Positions 23,335 through 31,578 of a stretch of 33,513 bases of DNA are shown in pieces. Numbering within the stretch: position 1 is the first letter of the stretch; each line of letters begins with the position of its first letter. The stretch spans positions 1 through 33,513 of the forward strand of contig MNEU01000067.1 of assembly GCA_001917855.1 (NCBI GenBank), read 5' to 3'. Made by a program: the position numbers and the translations under genes. The notes below the pieces were generated by a model that worked only from the letters and a program-made list of their open reading frames with translations, was not told where the DNA came from and ran no database searches. This DNA is from Armatimonadetes bacterium 13_1_40CM_64_14 (GTDB lineage: Bacteria; Sysuimicrobiota; Sysuimicrobiia; Sysuimicrobiales; Kaftiobacteriaceae).

Positions 23335-24954
23335 TTAGCGCTGGATGCGCGTATTGAAGAAGTACGGGTAGTTGCCGCCCCAGTCCACCCAGACACCTGT
23401 CACCGACCGGTCATGCGCGTACAGGGACGGCGGGTCGGCCAGGTACACCATCACCGCGTCGTCAATCACTCTCTGCTGGGCCCTCACGACGAGCTGCTTC
23501 CGGCTCGCCTGCTCGGCCGTAGCGTCGATCTGCTCGATCAACTTGTCCATCTCGGGACTGCGGTAGTTGTTGCGGTTCGTCCCGCCCCCCGCGTTGCTTG
23601 AGTGGAAGAGGATTCGCAGAATCTGGCCCGGGTCTGTTCCGGTTTCCCACCAGAACTGCAGGTTGTGCCGGCCCTGGCGCACCGCGTCGAGGTAGGCGGG
23701 CCGGGCCGCGACGTTGAGGTTCACGTCAATTCCCACCTGCTTGGCATTGGCCTGAATGAACGCCGCCATCTCGATGTTTTTCTGCGGCGCAGTCTGCAGG
23801 AAGAACTCGAGCCGTAGACGCTCACTGCCCTTCACCCGGATCCCATCTGGCCCCACCCGCCAGCCAGCTTCATCGAGGATGCGGCGGGCCTGGTCGGCAT
23901 TGTACGGGATCTTGCGGCACGTCTCGGAATCGAACCCAAACATATTGGGCGTCAGCGGACTGCACGCCGCCTTGAAGACACTGTTCCAGACCGTCTTGGC
24001 CAGACCGTCCTTGTCGATGGCATACATCATCGCGCGGCGGACGGCGAGATCGCTGGTGGGCGAGCGCATCTGGTTCATCATCAGTGACCAGCCCGATCCT
24101 GCCTGGGGGATCTCTAGGAGCACCTTGTTCTGCGAACCCTTCAGGCGCTGGTAATCCGTCACCGGCACATCCTCGACGAACAGAACCTCACTGGTTTCAA
24201 GGGCCGCCAGCCGCGTGGCATCCTCCGGGACGATGCGGAAGACGATGCCGTCGAGGTACGCGCGGCCCTGATGGTTGAAGCCCGGCGCGCCCCACACGTA
24301 GTTCGGGTTGCGAATCAGACGCACTTCCGCGTCCGCGGTGTAAGACTGCAGCATAAACGGCCCAGTCCCGACAAACACGACGCGACCGAAATCCTGGCCG
24401 TACTTCTGCACCGCCGCCGGTGAGATGATGCCGAGGTACGGGCTGCTCGCGCCGTCAAGAAACGCGGCGTTCGGGCTCTTGAACCGCACCCGCACGGTGT
24501 AGCGATCCACGACCTCGGACCGATCATAGGGACCAATGAAGGAAAACGCGGTTTGCGCTCTCGTGTTGGGATCCACGATGCGGTCGAACGTCACCTTCAC
24601 GGCCTCAGCCGTGAGCGGCGTCCCGTCGTGGAACTTCACATCCTGGCGAAGGTTAAACGTGTAGGCCGTCGCATCCGGCGACACCGTCCACGACGTCGCC
24701 AGTCCGGGTGCATACTGGCCCGGGGCGACCGCCCAGACGAGCGGATCGATGATGTGTAGCGCGATCCGTCCCACGCGGGTAAATGTCGTCGCCGTCACAT
24801 CCAGCGTGTCGAAGCCGCCAGCCATCCCATAGGTTAACGTGCCGATGCCCTGCGCGTAGGCGCGCGTCAACAATGGCAACACTTGGGACGCGGCCAACGC
24901 TCCCACGCCCATGCCGGCCCGTTTCAGAAACTCCCGCCGCGGTATACGGTCCAT
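23335..24954 (-). CDS. ABC transporter substrate-binding protein, family 5 (DppA/OppA), Tat-exported
   Basis: Periplasmic binding protein of 539 residues. GGGAGGAG stands before the ATG at 24954, so the long upstream extension of the frame is not coding. The N-terminus MDRIPRREFLKRAGMGVGAL carries a twin-arginine motif (RREFLKR) and a cleavage site near AYAQ, so it should be exported folded by Tat. Family-5 marks include YTFNLRQDVKFHDGTPLTAEAVKVTFDRI, TGPFMLQSYTAD, the VRRAMMYAIDKDGLAKTVW helix and the late TDPGQILRILFHS. It heads the operon with two permeases, a Gfo/Idh/MocA protein and a DUF885 protein. The ligand may be a peptide, glycoside or similar medium-size solute. Confidence 0.94.
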   Translation of the reverse strand: MDRIPRREFLKRAGMGVGALAASQVLPLLTRAYAQGIGTLTYGMAGGFDTLDVTATTFTRVGRIALHIIDPLVWAVAPGQYAPGLATSWTVSPDATAYTFNLRQDVKFHDGTPLTAEAVKVTFDRIVDPNTRAQTAFSFIGPYDRSEVVDRYTVRVRFKSPNAAFLDGASSPYLGIISPAAVQKYGQDFGRVVFVGTGPFMLQSYTADAEVRLIRNPNYVWGAPGFNHQGRAYLDGIVFRIVPEDATRLAALETSEVLFVEDVPVTDYQRLKGSQNKVLLEIPQAGSGWSLMMNQMRSPTSDLAVRRAMMYAIDKDGLAKTVWNSVFKAACSPLTPNMFGFDSETCRKIPYNADQARRILDEAGWRVGPDGIRVKGSERLRLEFFLQTAPQKNIEMAAFIQANAKQVGIDVNLNVAARPAYLDAVRQGRHNLQFWWETGTDPGQILRILFHSSNAGGGTNRNNYRSPEMDKLIEQIDATAEQASRKQLVVRAQQRVIDDAVMVYLADPPSLYAHDRSVTGVWVDWGGNYPYFFNTRIQR

Positions 24955-25123
24955 CAACTTGCTCCTCCCTGGTCGAAGTGTGCCGTCTAGTTCGTGCGAT
25001 CCCCAGCGGCTCCTGCCATCTGCCGCACCGTCCGCGCTGCCGGGCACTGTGTGCCAGAGGGGACCACTCCACGCCGGCGGAATTACCGATCGGTCCTCGT
25101 TGGGACAGGAAAGGACGCAAAGG
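24955..25123. promoter_or_regulatory. Divergent promoter region with two short palindromes
   Basis: 169 bases between two divergent operons. Two candidate operator sites are visible: GGCAC-TGT-GTGCC at 25043-25055 and the perfect palindrome ACCGATCGGT at 25085-25094, the latter 30 bases before the SDR start. I see no convincing -35/-10 boxes. No regulator gene lies next to it. These may be binding sites or chance. Confidence 0.35.
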
Positions 25124-25960
25124 ATGCTGCAACTCAGGGACACCGCTGTCCTGGTGACCGGCGCGGGCCGCGGGCTCGGATGGGGGATCGCGCGCGCGTT
25201 CGGCATCGCAGGGGCGAAGGTCTGCGTGACCGATCTCGATGAGGAGGAATTGGCGCGCTGCGCTCGAGACCTCGCCGCCGACGGCACCACGCACCACACC
25301 CGTCGCTCCGATGTTGCCGATCTTACCGAGTGTGCGACCGTCGTGAAAACGATCGTGAACCGGTGGGGGCGGCTCGACGTGGTGGTGCATTGCGCGATCT
25401 ACATGCCGCTCATCGGGTTCGAGGCCCTGACGCCCGAGGAATGGTGGCGGCAGATCACCGTTGGTCTCGGCGGGCTGTTCAACTGCGCGCACGCCGCCTG
25501 GCCTCAAATGAAATCCCAAGGCGGCGGCCACGTCATCGGGATCGCCAGTGGTTCGAGCCTCCGCGGGTACAAGGACGAGGTTGCGTACTGCACGGTCAAA
25601 CACGGCGTCGAAGGCTTCGTGAAGGCGATGTCCCTAGAGGCCAGGGCTCACAACATCGCGCTCAACACGATCGGTCCGGGCGCCCCCATCAAGCCGACAC
25701 GCATGACCTGGGCCGAGTATGATCAGGCCCCGACGAACCTGCGCGCGAGGTGGGCGGATCCGGTCGAACTCGGTCAGGCCTGGGTCTGGCTTGCGGCTCA
25801 GCCGCCCGGCCGGTTCAGCGGCTATCGATTCGACGCCGCGCCGCTGGTGCAGACCATCGCGCGGGAGGGGCCCGCCTTCTCGTTCGCCCCGGAAAAGGTC
25901 ACGCTCTATCCCGACGACTTTCGCGCGAGGCAGGAGTGGTACAGTGGCTACGCAGATTAG
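25124..25960 (+). CDS. Short-chain dehydrogenase/reductase (SDR)
   Basis: NAD(P)-dependent oxidoreductase of 278 residues. The cofactor loop is TGAGRGLG (12-19) with Asp37 after the second strand, suggesting NAD. The catalytic serine lies in GIASGSSL and the YxxxK motif is Tyr155-x3-Lys159 (YCTVK). The usual NNAG motif reads VVHCA. The C-terminus is long and ends DDFRARQEWYSGYAD. The frame extends upstream to 24911, but GGAAAGGA precedes the ATG at 25124. It is first in a plus-strand operon, 16 bases before the aspartoacylase-like gene. Confidence 0.93.
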   Translation: MLQLRDTAVLVTGAGRGLGWGIARAFGIAGAKVCVTDLDEEELARCARDLAADGTTHHTRRSDVADLTECATVVKTIVNRWGRLDVVVHCAIYMPLIGFEALTPEEWWRQITVGLGGLFNCAHAAWPQMKSQGGGHVIGIASGSSLRGYKDEVAYCTVKHGVEGFVKAMSLEARAHNIALNTIGPGAPIKPTRMTWAEYDQAPTNLRARWADPVELGQAWVWLAAQPPGRFSGYRFDAAPLVQTIAREGPAFSFAPEKVTLYPDDFRARQEWYSGYAD

Positions 25961-25976
25961 CAGGAGGAACGCACCT

Positions 25977-26912
25977 GTGAGAACGATCTACGAATCGTTG
26001 GAATGGCACGAGGTACGGATCACGGCCCATGCCGCCGCACAGTACATCCCGCTCAAGTATGGAGAGGCAGGTTCCCGAGGGCCTCGCGCGACGCTCATCG
26101 CGGGGACACACGGCGATGAAGGGCCCTGGTCTGCCGTGGCCACCAAGATGCTTTGCCGGCACGCTGCCGCCAGGCTCACCGGACGCCTGCGCATCATTTT
26201 CACCGCCAATGCGCTCGCCGCGGAGGTCGAACGCCGCAATTCCTGGATCGATTCTCCCAATCCACTCGACCTGGATGGCGTCTTCCCTGGTGACACGCAC
26301 GGCTCGCACACGAATCGCCTCGCCGCGGCCCTGGCTCCTTTGATTACAGACAGTGACGCGGTCATCGACCTTCATGGCGGCGGCACCTGGTGTGTCAACG
26401 CCTTCGTCAAACAGTTTGAAGGGTCCGAACAGCTAGCGGCCGATATCGGCGCCCCCTTCATCACGAAGGCGCCGAACAAGCCCGGCGGCCTGACCACCTA
26501 TGCCCGGTCGCTCGGAATCAAGGTCGTCAACGTCGAAGTCGGGGGCCGATGCGGCAGAGAGATCTACTGGGCCGAGCGCATTGTGACGGGGCTCGAGCGC
26601 GCGCTCCATCGCCTCGGCGTCCTTGCCCTCGATGTACTTCCTTCGCCGATCGAGCCGGCAGTTCACGTCAGCGCAACGGAAGCCATCCGCGCCGGAGTAG
26701 GCGGGATTTTCGTCCCGACTCTGCGCGAGGACACAGTCGGCACGATCGTCCCGGCCGGAACTGAGATGGGCAAGGTGCTCGACCTGCACACCCTGGCCGA
26801 ACTAGAGGGCTTCACCGCCCCGTACGAACAGACCGCGATGCTGCTCCTACGCCCCCAGATCTGTACGGTGGAGGGGTCTGCTCTGGTCTATGTAATAGGA
26901 AGGCCGGCGTAG
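25977..26912 (+). CDS. Succinylglutamate desuccinylase/aspartoacylase family zinc hydrolase
   Basis: Carboxypeptidase-like zinc enzyme of 311 residues; members remove acyl groups from N-acyl amino acids or related amides. Zinc ligands are visible as His45-x-x-Glu48 in AGTHGDEGPW and His133 in VIDLHGGG, and a likely catalytic glutamate in VVNVEVGG. The C-terminal domain (RAGVGGIFVPTLREDTVG, PAGTEMGKVLD) is the beta-rich part typical of the family. It starts at GTG 25977 with AGGAGG at 25962-25967; the longer upstream frame overlaps the SDR and is not coding. It is co-transcribed with the SDR and probably with the Dpp-type importer, suggesting that an N-acylated compound is imported and cleaved. 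Confidence 0.93.
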   Translation: MRTIYESLEWHEVRITAHAAAQYIPLKYGEAGSRGPRATLIAGTHGDEGPWSAVATKMLCRHAAARLTGRLRIIFTANALAAEVERRNSWIDSPNPLDLDGVFPGDTHGSHTNRLAAALAPLITDSDAVIDLHGGGTWCVNAFVKQFEGSEQLAADIGAPFITKAPNKPGGLTTYARSLGIKVVNVEVGGRCGREIYWAERIVTGLERALHRLGVLALDVLPSPIEPAVHVSATEAIRAGVGGIFVPTLREDTVGTIVPAGTEMGKVLDLHTLAELEGFTAPYEQTAMLLLRPQICTVEGSALVYVIGRPA

Positions 26913-27057
26913 GGTTCCTCTCGACATCCGACCACGGTCGCCCGCAGCCGCGTTCCGCGAGCGCGTACGCGGCGGCAACGGCGAGTTCTTTGACCTCGGC
27001 CATGACCAGCTGATGAAAGTGTGGGTCACCGTCGCCATCCACAAGGAGACTTACTAG
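26913..27057 (+). other. Gap with a start-less open frame, possible gene remnant
   Basis: Between the aspartoacylase-like gene and the permease, one plus-strand frame stays open without a usable start until TAG at 27055-27057. Its translation near the end (GGNGEFFDLGHDQLMKVWV, then a short tail ending HKETY) looks protein-like. The opposite strand is also open here, so this may be chance. I cannot match it to a family. The AAGGAG in this stretch serves as the ribosome site of the permease. Confidence 0.3.
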
Positions 27058-27996
27058 ATGTTCTTGCCGCGGCGGCTGTGGGGATCGTTGCTGGCCCTCT
27101 GCCTGGCGAGCATTATTGTTTTCGCGGGCGCGCGGAGCCTCCCCGGAGATCCCGCGATCGCCCTCTCCGGTGAAGGCTACGATCCCGTGGCTAACGCTCA
27201 CCTGCGCAAGAAGTATGGTCTGGATCAGCCTTTACCCATCCAGTACCTTCGCTGGTCCTCACTGGCGATCCGAGGCGATTTAGGGCGCTCAATCCGGACA
27301 GGCCTTAGCGTGAAAGACACGATCATACGCCGGCTGCCCATTACCTTGGAACTCGCAGGGCTGGGGGTGCTCATCACCATCCTGCTCGGCATTCCCACCG
27401 GAATCGCATCAGCCGTGAGACGCGGAAGACTCCTGGACTATGTCGTGAACGGCGTCTGCCTGTTCGGACTTTCGGTCCCGCCCTTTTGGATCGGTCTCCT
27501 CTTCATCCTGCTGTTTGCCTCGACCCTACACCTGCTCCCAGCATCGGGATATGTCGCGTTCACCACCGACCCCATTGAGAACCTCCGCCGCATGATTCTT
27601 CCCGCGTTTGTGCTGGGGAGCGCGTTTGCAGCGTGGGTGATGCGACAGACTCGCTCTGCCATGCTCGAAGCACTGCGCTCCGACTACGTCCGGACGGCCC
27701 GCGCCAAAGGACTGACCGAGTCCAGGGTCATCATGCGCCATGCCCTCCGCAATAGCCTCCTGACAGTCGTTACGGTGCTGGGGCTAGAAATGGGCGTCCT
27801 CATTTCCGGGTCGGTCGTCACGGAGCAGATTTTCCTTATCCCGGGATTCGGTAAGCTCATCGTGGACGCCGTCGTGACGCGCGACTTCCCGATCATCCAG
27901 GGTGTCGCGTTGTTCAGTGCAGTTGGTTACATCCTCATTAATCTGCTGGTCGACATGCTGTACTCACGGCTCGATCCAAGGATCCGATTTACATGA
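27058..27996 (+). CDS. Dpp/Opp-type ABC transporter permease, DppB/OppB subunit
   Basis: Membrane subunit of 312 residues. The start MFLPRRLWGSLLALCLASII, the SLPGDPA motif, KYGLDQPLPIQYL, the EAA loop ARAKGLTESRVIMRHALRNS and the ending YSRLDPRIRF are all DppB hallmarks. The ATG at 27058 follows AAGGAG. It pairs with the next gene as the channel of importer E. As in importer D, no DppD/DppF ATPase gene is present. Confidence 0.96.
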   Translation: MFLPRRLWGSLLALCLASIIVFAGARSLPGDPAIALSGEGYDPVANAHLRKKYGLDQPLPIQYLRWSSLAIRGDLGRSIRTGLSVKDTIIRRLPITLELAGLGVLITILLGIPTGIASAVRRGRLLDYVVNGVCLFGLSVPPFWIGLLFILLFASTLHLLPASGYVAFTTDPIENLRRMILPAFVLGSAFAAWVMRQTRSAMLEALRSDYVRTARAKGLTESRVIMRHALRNSLLTVVTVLGLEMGVLISGSVVTEQIFLIPGFGKLIVDAVVTRDFPIIQGVALFSAVGYILINLLVDMLYSRLDPRIRFT

Positions 27997-28022
27997 CGTC
28001 CCCTGGTCCACGGCTGCGGTGA
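27993..28022 (+). other. Nine-codon frame bridging two permease genes
   Basis: The ATG overlaps the DppB-type stop (ATGA), and the short frame encodes MTSPGPRLR before a TGA that overlaps the GTG start of the DppC-type gene (GTGA). Either it is a translational relay between the two genes, or it is the true start of the DppC-type gene separated by a one-base frameshift. Confidence 0.4.
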
Positions 28023-28879
28023 CACTCCCGGTCCCCGCACACCCCGCCAGTCCAACGTGGAGCAGATTTCTCCAGCGCAGAGCAGCGGTGGTGAGTTTGG
28101 CTCTCGCATTGTCTGTGACTCTCGCGGCGCTGTTTGCTCCGGTGATAGCCCCTTATGACCCAGGAACCAACGACTTCGAGGCGGTACTGGCGCCGCCGCT
28201 GACCCACGGCCACTTCCTGGGCACTGACGAACTCGGGCGAGACTTGCTCTCACGGATCATCTGGGGCGCTCGCGCCTCGATGCAAGCGGGAGTCCTCTCG
28301 ACACTCCTCGGCCTCATCGTCGCAGTACCAATCGGGCTTACTGCAGGGTACTACCGCGGGTGGTGGGAATCCGTCGCCATGCGCTTGACCGACACTCTCC
28401 TGGCCTTCCCGTTCCTGATCATCGCCGTCGGGCTTGCCGCGATCCTTGGACCCTCCTTAGTCAACGCGACCTTGGCAATCGGAATCGTCCAAGTTCCCAA
28501 GATCGTTCGGGTAACACGGGCCGAGGCGCTGAGCATCCGAGAAGAGAGTTATGTTGAAGCAGCGATTGCTGCGGGCGCGAGCGATTGGGCCATCCTCATA
28601 CGGCACGCCTTGCCGAACATGACCAGTACGCTCATCGTGCAGGCAACGGTTATTCTTCCAATTGCAATCATTGCCGAATCGAGTCTTTCGTTCCTCGGAC
28701 TCGGAGTGCAGCCCCCGACTCCCTCGTGGGGCGTCATGCTCACGGCTGCGCAGTCCTACATGACGCAGATGCCGTGGCTGGCCATCCTGCCAGGGCTGGC
28801 TATCTTTGTGGCTACGCTCTCGTTTAACCTCGTGGGCGACGGGGTGCGCGATGCCTTCGACCCTAAGGGACTCCGATAG
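28019..28879 (+). CDS. Dpp/Opp-type ABC transporter permease, DppC/OppC subunit
   Basis: Membrane subunit of about 286 residues. Marks are the first helix ALALSVTLAALFAPVIAP, HFLGTDELGRDLLSRIIWG, the EAA loop AAIAAGASDWAILIRHALPN and the end LVGDGVRDAFDPKGLR. The start is uncertain. The frame has no ATG near the expected place, and GTG 28019 is the first good codon. The ATG that overlaps the upstream stop (27993) is in another frame and runs only nine codons before a TGA that overlaps this GTG. A single-base shift there would join the two and give a normal N-terminus. Confidence 0.92.
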   Translation: MTLPVPAHPASPTWSRFLQRRAAVVSLALALSVTLAALFAPVIAPYDPGTNDFEAVLAPPLTHGHFLGTDELGRDLLSRIIWGARASMQAGVLSTLLGLIVAVPIGLTAGYYRGWWESVAMRLTDTLLAFPFLIIAVGLAAILGPSLVNATLAIGIVQVPKIVRVTRAEALSIREESYVEAAIAAGASDWAILIRHALPNMTSTLIVQATVILPIAIIAESSLSFLGLGVQPPTPSWGVMLTAAQSYMTQMPWLAILPGLAIFVATLSFNLVGDGVRDAFDPKGLR

Positions 28880-28999
28880 CCTCGTCCGAAACCCGATGCG
28901 CGAGTGGCGGCTGATGCCGAGGACCCACGGAGGGCTAGCCCGTTCTGATCACGAAGACTGAATTGCCTCCCCAAAGTGAACGTTCAAAAGGTGCGTAGC

Positions 29000-30604
29000 A
29001 TGCCTCGAGCCCGCCTGATCTTTGCGCTCTTCATCATCCTGCTATCCGTTACAGCTCTCTTAACTCGCGCGCCCACCGCCCCCGCGCAGTCACCCGCAGG
29101 GGCGCCCCAGGGTCCACCACCCAAGCGCGGAGGAGAACTCATCCTCTCTATGTTCGAGGACGCAGACCGCCTGGACCCTACCTTCGGGGGGACTGCGGGG
29201 GGACGAGAGATTTTCTTCAATATGTGCGAACCCCTCTACGACCTCAGCGCGGACGGCACAATCGTGCCGCGACTAGCGGCCGAGCTACCTCGGTTCTCAT
29301 CGGACGGGCTCACCGTGACGATCCTGCTCCGACGGAATGTGCGCTTCAACGATGGGACGCCCATGGACGCCCAGGCTGTGAAAATCACCCTGGACCGGTA
29401 TCGCACGCTACCAGGCTCTCGCAGGGCGAGCGAGCTCAGCGCAGTAACCGATGTGTCCGTGGTTGATCCGCGCACCGTACGCCTTACCCTTTCGCGGCCC
29501 CTGGCTCCGCTTCTCGCCACCCTGAGCGACCGGGCCGGGATGGTCATGTCTTCAACTCAACTGCAGAAACTCGCCGACAATTTCGCGGACAATCCTGTCT
29601 GCGTGGGCCCGTTCTCCTTCGTCGAGCGTGTGATTGGCGACCGCATCGTCCTGGAGCGGTCCAAGTACTACTATGATGCCAACAACGTCTACCTGGACCG
29701 TGTGATCTTCAAACCAATCCCTGACGAAAACGTCCGGTTCTTGAATCTCCGCTCAGGCGACCTCCACATCGTCGACCGCCTGGCGGCGTCGGATATTCTT
29801 GCCGTTCAGCGCGATCCGAAATTTACGCTCCTAACCGTCACGTCCAACGGATACGTGCCAATCTCGATCAACATCGCGAACGTTGCCGGCATCGGCCAAA
29901 CCCCGGGGCGCATCGATAGTCCGATGACAGACCTCCAGCTCCGCGAGGCCTTTGAGTTAGCGCTCGATCGCGATCGGATCAATCGCTTCGTCTTCGGCGC
30001 CAAACAACTGCCTGCTTGCAACCCGATCGCACCGGTCAATGCCTACTACCCCAAAGACCTCACGTGCCCGGGCCGAAACATCGCCAGGGCCAAAGAGCTT
30101 GTTGGCAGATCGGGTGCGCCGACTCCGGTGACAGTGGAACTGACCGTCCCGAATACCCCCGTCATGGTTCGCATGGGAGAGCTGATCCAATCGATGGTGA
30201 GAGATGCAGGCTTCAACATCGCCTTGCGGCCGATCGAGGCTGCGACCGGGCTAGCAGCCAATACGGCTGGCCGCTTCCAAATGTCGGTGACCCCGTGGTC
30301 TGGTCGGGTAGATCCCGATGGGAACCTCTACGCCTTTCACCACTCGAAGGGCTCTGACAACTACGGAAACGCGCAGGATCCCGAAATTGACGCACTCCTC
30401 GACAAGCAGCGGGTCGAAACGAACTTCGAGGCGCGGAAGAAACTCATCGCGGAGGTAATCGCGAAGATCCAGGCTCGCCGGAACGTCATCTACCTCTACC
30501 ATCAGAATCTCTTCGCAGCGTACAGCACACGTGTCGTCGGGTTCCAGATGTTCGCCGACGGCATGCCGAGGTTGAAGAGTGCGGGGTTTGCCGCCGGCAG
30601 GTAG
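29000..30604 (+). CDS. ABC transporter substrate-binding protein, family 5 (DppA/OppA)
   Basis: Periplasmic binding protein of 534 residues. The frame opens at GTG 28976, but an AAAGGTG site precedes the ATG at 29000, which gives a normal Sec signal (MPRARLIFALFIILLSVTAL, cleavage near APAQ). It lacks the lipobox and, unlike the binding protein of importer D, has no twin arginines. Family-5 marks: KRGGELILSMFEDADRLDP, VTILLRRNVRFNDGTPMDAQAVKITLDR, CVGPFSFVERV, LREAFELALDRDRINRFVF and the late TPWSGRVDPDGNLYAF. It is the last gene of the plus-strand operon, downstream of its permeases, and it converges on the creatininase-family gene. Confidence 0.94.
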   Translation: MPRARLIFALFIILLSVTALLTRAPTAPAQSPAGAPQGPPPKRGGELILSMFEDADRLDPTFGGTAGGREIFFNMCEPLYDLSADGTIVPRLAAELPRFSSDGLTVTILLRRNVRFNDGTPMDAQAVKITLDRYRTLPGSRRASELSAVTDVSVVDPRTVRLTLSRPLAPLLATLSDRAGMVMSSTQLQKLADNFADNPVCVGPFSFVERVIGDRIVLERSKYYYDANNVYLDRVIFKPIPDENVRFLNLRSGDLHIVDRLAASDILAVQRDPKFTLLTVTSNGYVPISINIANVAGIGQTPGRIDSPMTDLQLREAFELALDRDRINRFVFGAKQLPACNPIAPVNAYYPKDLTCPGRNIARAKELVGRSGAPTPVTVELTVPNTPVMVRMGELIQSMVRDAGFNIALRPIEAATGLAANTAGRFQMSVTPWSGRVDPDGNLYAFHHSKGSDNYGNAQDPEIDALLDKQRVETNFEARKKLIAEVIAKIQARRNVIYLYHQNLFAAYSTRVVGFQMFADGMPRLKSAGFAAGR

Positions 30605-30643
30605 CCGCGGGCGTCCTGGCCGACAGCCATCACGTAGGACGGC

Positions 30644-31459
30644 TCAACGCATCGATTGAACGTGTCTTTGGATTGTCTCTACGAGATGATCCACTTCGGC
30701 AGCAAGAATCCCTCGACCTAGCTCACCCGATGCGTCGCGAGGATCCGACTCCGCACGAAGCGTGAAATCCGGCGTCGGATAACCGTCGAAAGTTTTTCCG
30801 TCCACGATACCATAGTCCCGATACCGAAGTGGCAAGTCCTTCGAGGGTAACGTCCTCACATCGACAGCGTCCGGCATCAATGCCATCATGATGGAGGTTT
30901 CAATCTTCTCTGCATGACCGATGGCGGAAAACGCTGGCACGGTGGGGACAAAGGTAATCGTGTACACGACCTGCACGTCGGGAGGGTGAGCCTCCTCAGC
31001 TGCCAAACGACGAAGCGTACGCTGGTGATTCTCGGCGCCGTGTCCGTTGACAATGACCAGCAGCCGATAGCCATCAGCCTTTAACAACCGCAGGATCTCA
31101 CGAACCATGACCGCGAACACGCCTTCCTCAAAATAGAGACTCTTCACAGGGTTGGCAGGAAAGTCCATCCCAATGATGCGTTCCGTATTGTCAAACCCAA
31201 AGTTCGCCGGGCTTTGAGGCTTCTGATCCGTGGGGAGCACTGTTTCGGTCCCCGCGAAGTAGGTCGGGAGAACGACTCCCCCAACTCTCCTAGCAACCTC
31301 TACGGCCACAGCGTGGGCGTGCAGCCCATCGGTTCCCAGCGGTAAGTGCGGGCCATGCCACTCCAACGGCCCGACGGGAATGAACACCAGAGGGATCCTG
31401 GTGCGCTCCCTCACGATGTCCGCAGGACGCATCAACTCGTATTCAACTCCTCGGGTCAA
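30644..31459 (-). CDS. Creatininase-family amidohydrolase
   Basis: Metal-dependent hydrolase of about 271 residues acting on cyclic or linear amides; relatives include creatininase and ArfB-type deformylases. The metal site is intact: PVGPLEWHGPHLPLGTDG (Glu, His, Asp ligands), VNGHGAENHQ and GHAEKIETS with its glutamate. The frame starts at GTG 31477, but GGGAGGGAG lies just before a TTG at 31459, giving MTRGVEYELMRPADIV, the normal family N-terminus, so I prefer TTG. It converges on the family-5 binding protein with a 39-base gap. Together with the aspartoacylase-like enzyme it suggests amide-bond cleavage of the imported solute. Confidence 0.93.
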   Translation of the reverse strand: MTRGVEYELMRPADIVRERTRIPLVFIPVGPLEWHGPHLPLGTDGLHAHAVAVEVARRVGGVVLPTYFAGTETVLPTDQKPQSPANFGFDNTERIIGMDFPANPVKSLYFEEGVFAVMVREILRLLKADGYRLLVIVNGHGAENHQRTLRRLAAEEAHPPDVQVVYTITFVPTVPAFSAIGHAEKIETSIMMALMPDAVDVRTLPSKDLPLRYRDYGIVDGKTFDGYPTPDFTLRAESDPRDASGELGRGILAAEVDHLVETIQRHVQSMR

Positions 31460-31533
31460 CCGCTCTCCCTCCCACACACAAGATCACCGTTGCCTCCGAT
31501 GACCAAGTGACTCGACACGCTCCAGATGCGGGT

Positions 31534-31578
31534 TGGTGGGCGGTGCAGGACTTGAACCTGCGACCTAATGCGTGTGAA
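31534..31578 (-). other. 3' half of a tRNA-Val(CAC), probable integration scar
   Basis: Reading the minus strand from 31578 to 31534: a complete 7-base anticodon loop TTCACAC (U33, anticodon CAC, A37), the 3' anticodon stem GCATT, variable loop AGGTC, T stem GCAGG / CCTGC around TTCAAGT, the acceptor strand ACCGCCC, discriminator A and encoded CCA. The bases 5' of the loop (31579-31583) do not pair with GCATT, and no D arm or 5' acceptor GGGCGGT is found upstream. So only the 3' half is present. Such halves are typical of phage or island attachment sites left in tRNA genes. No integrase lies in the window. Confidence 0.7.
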
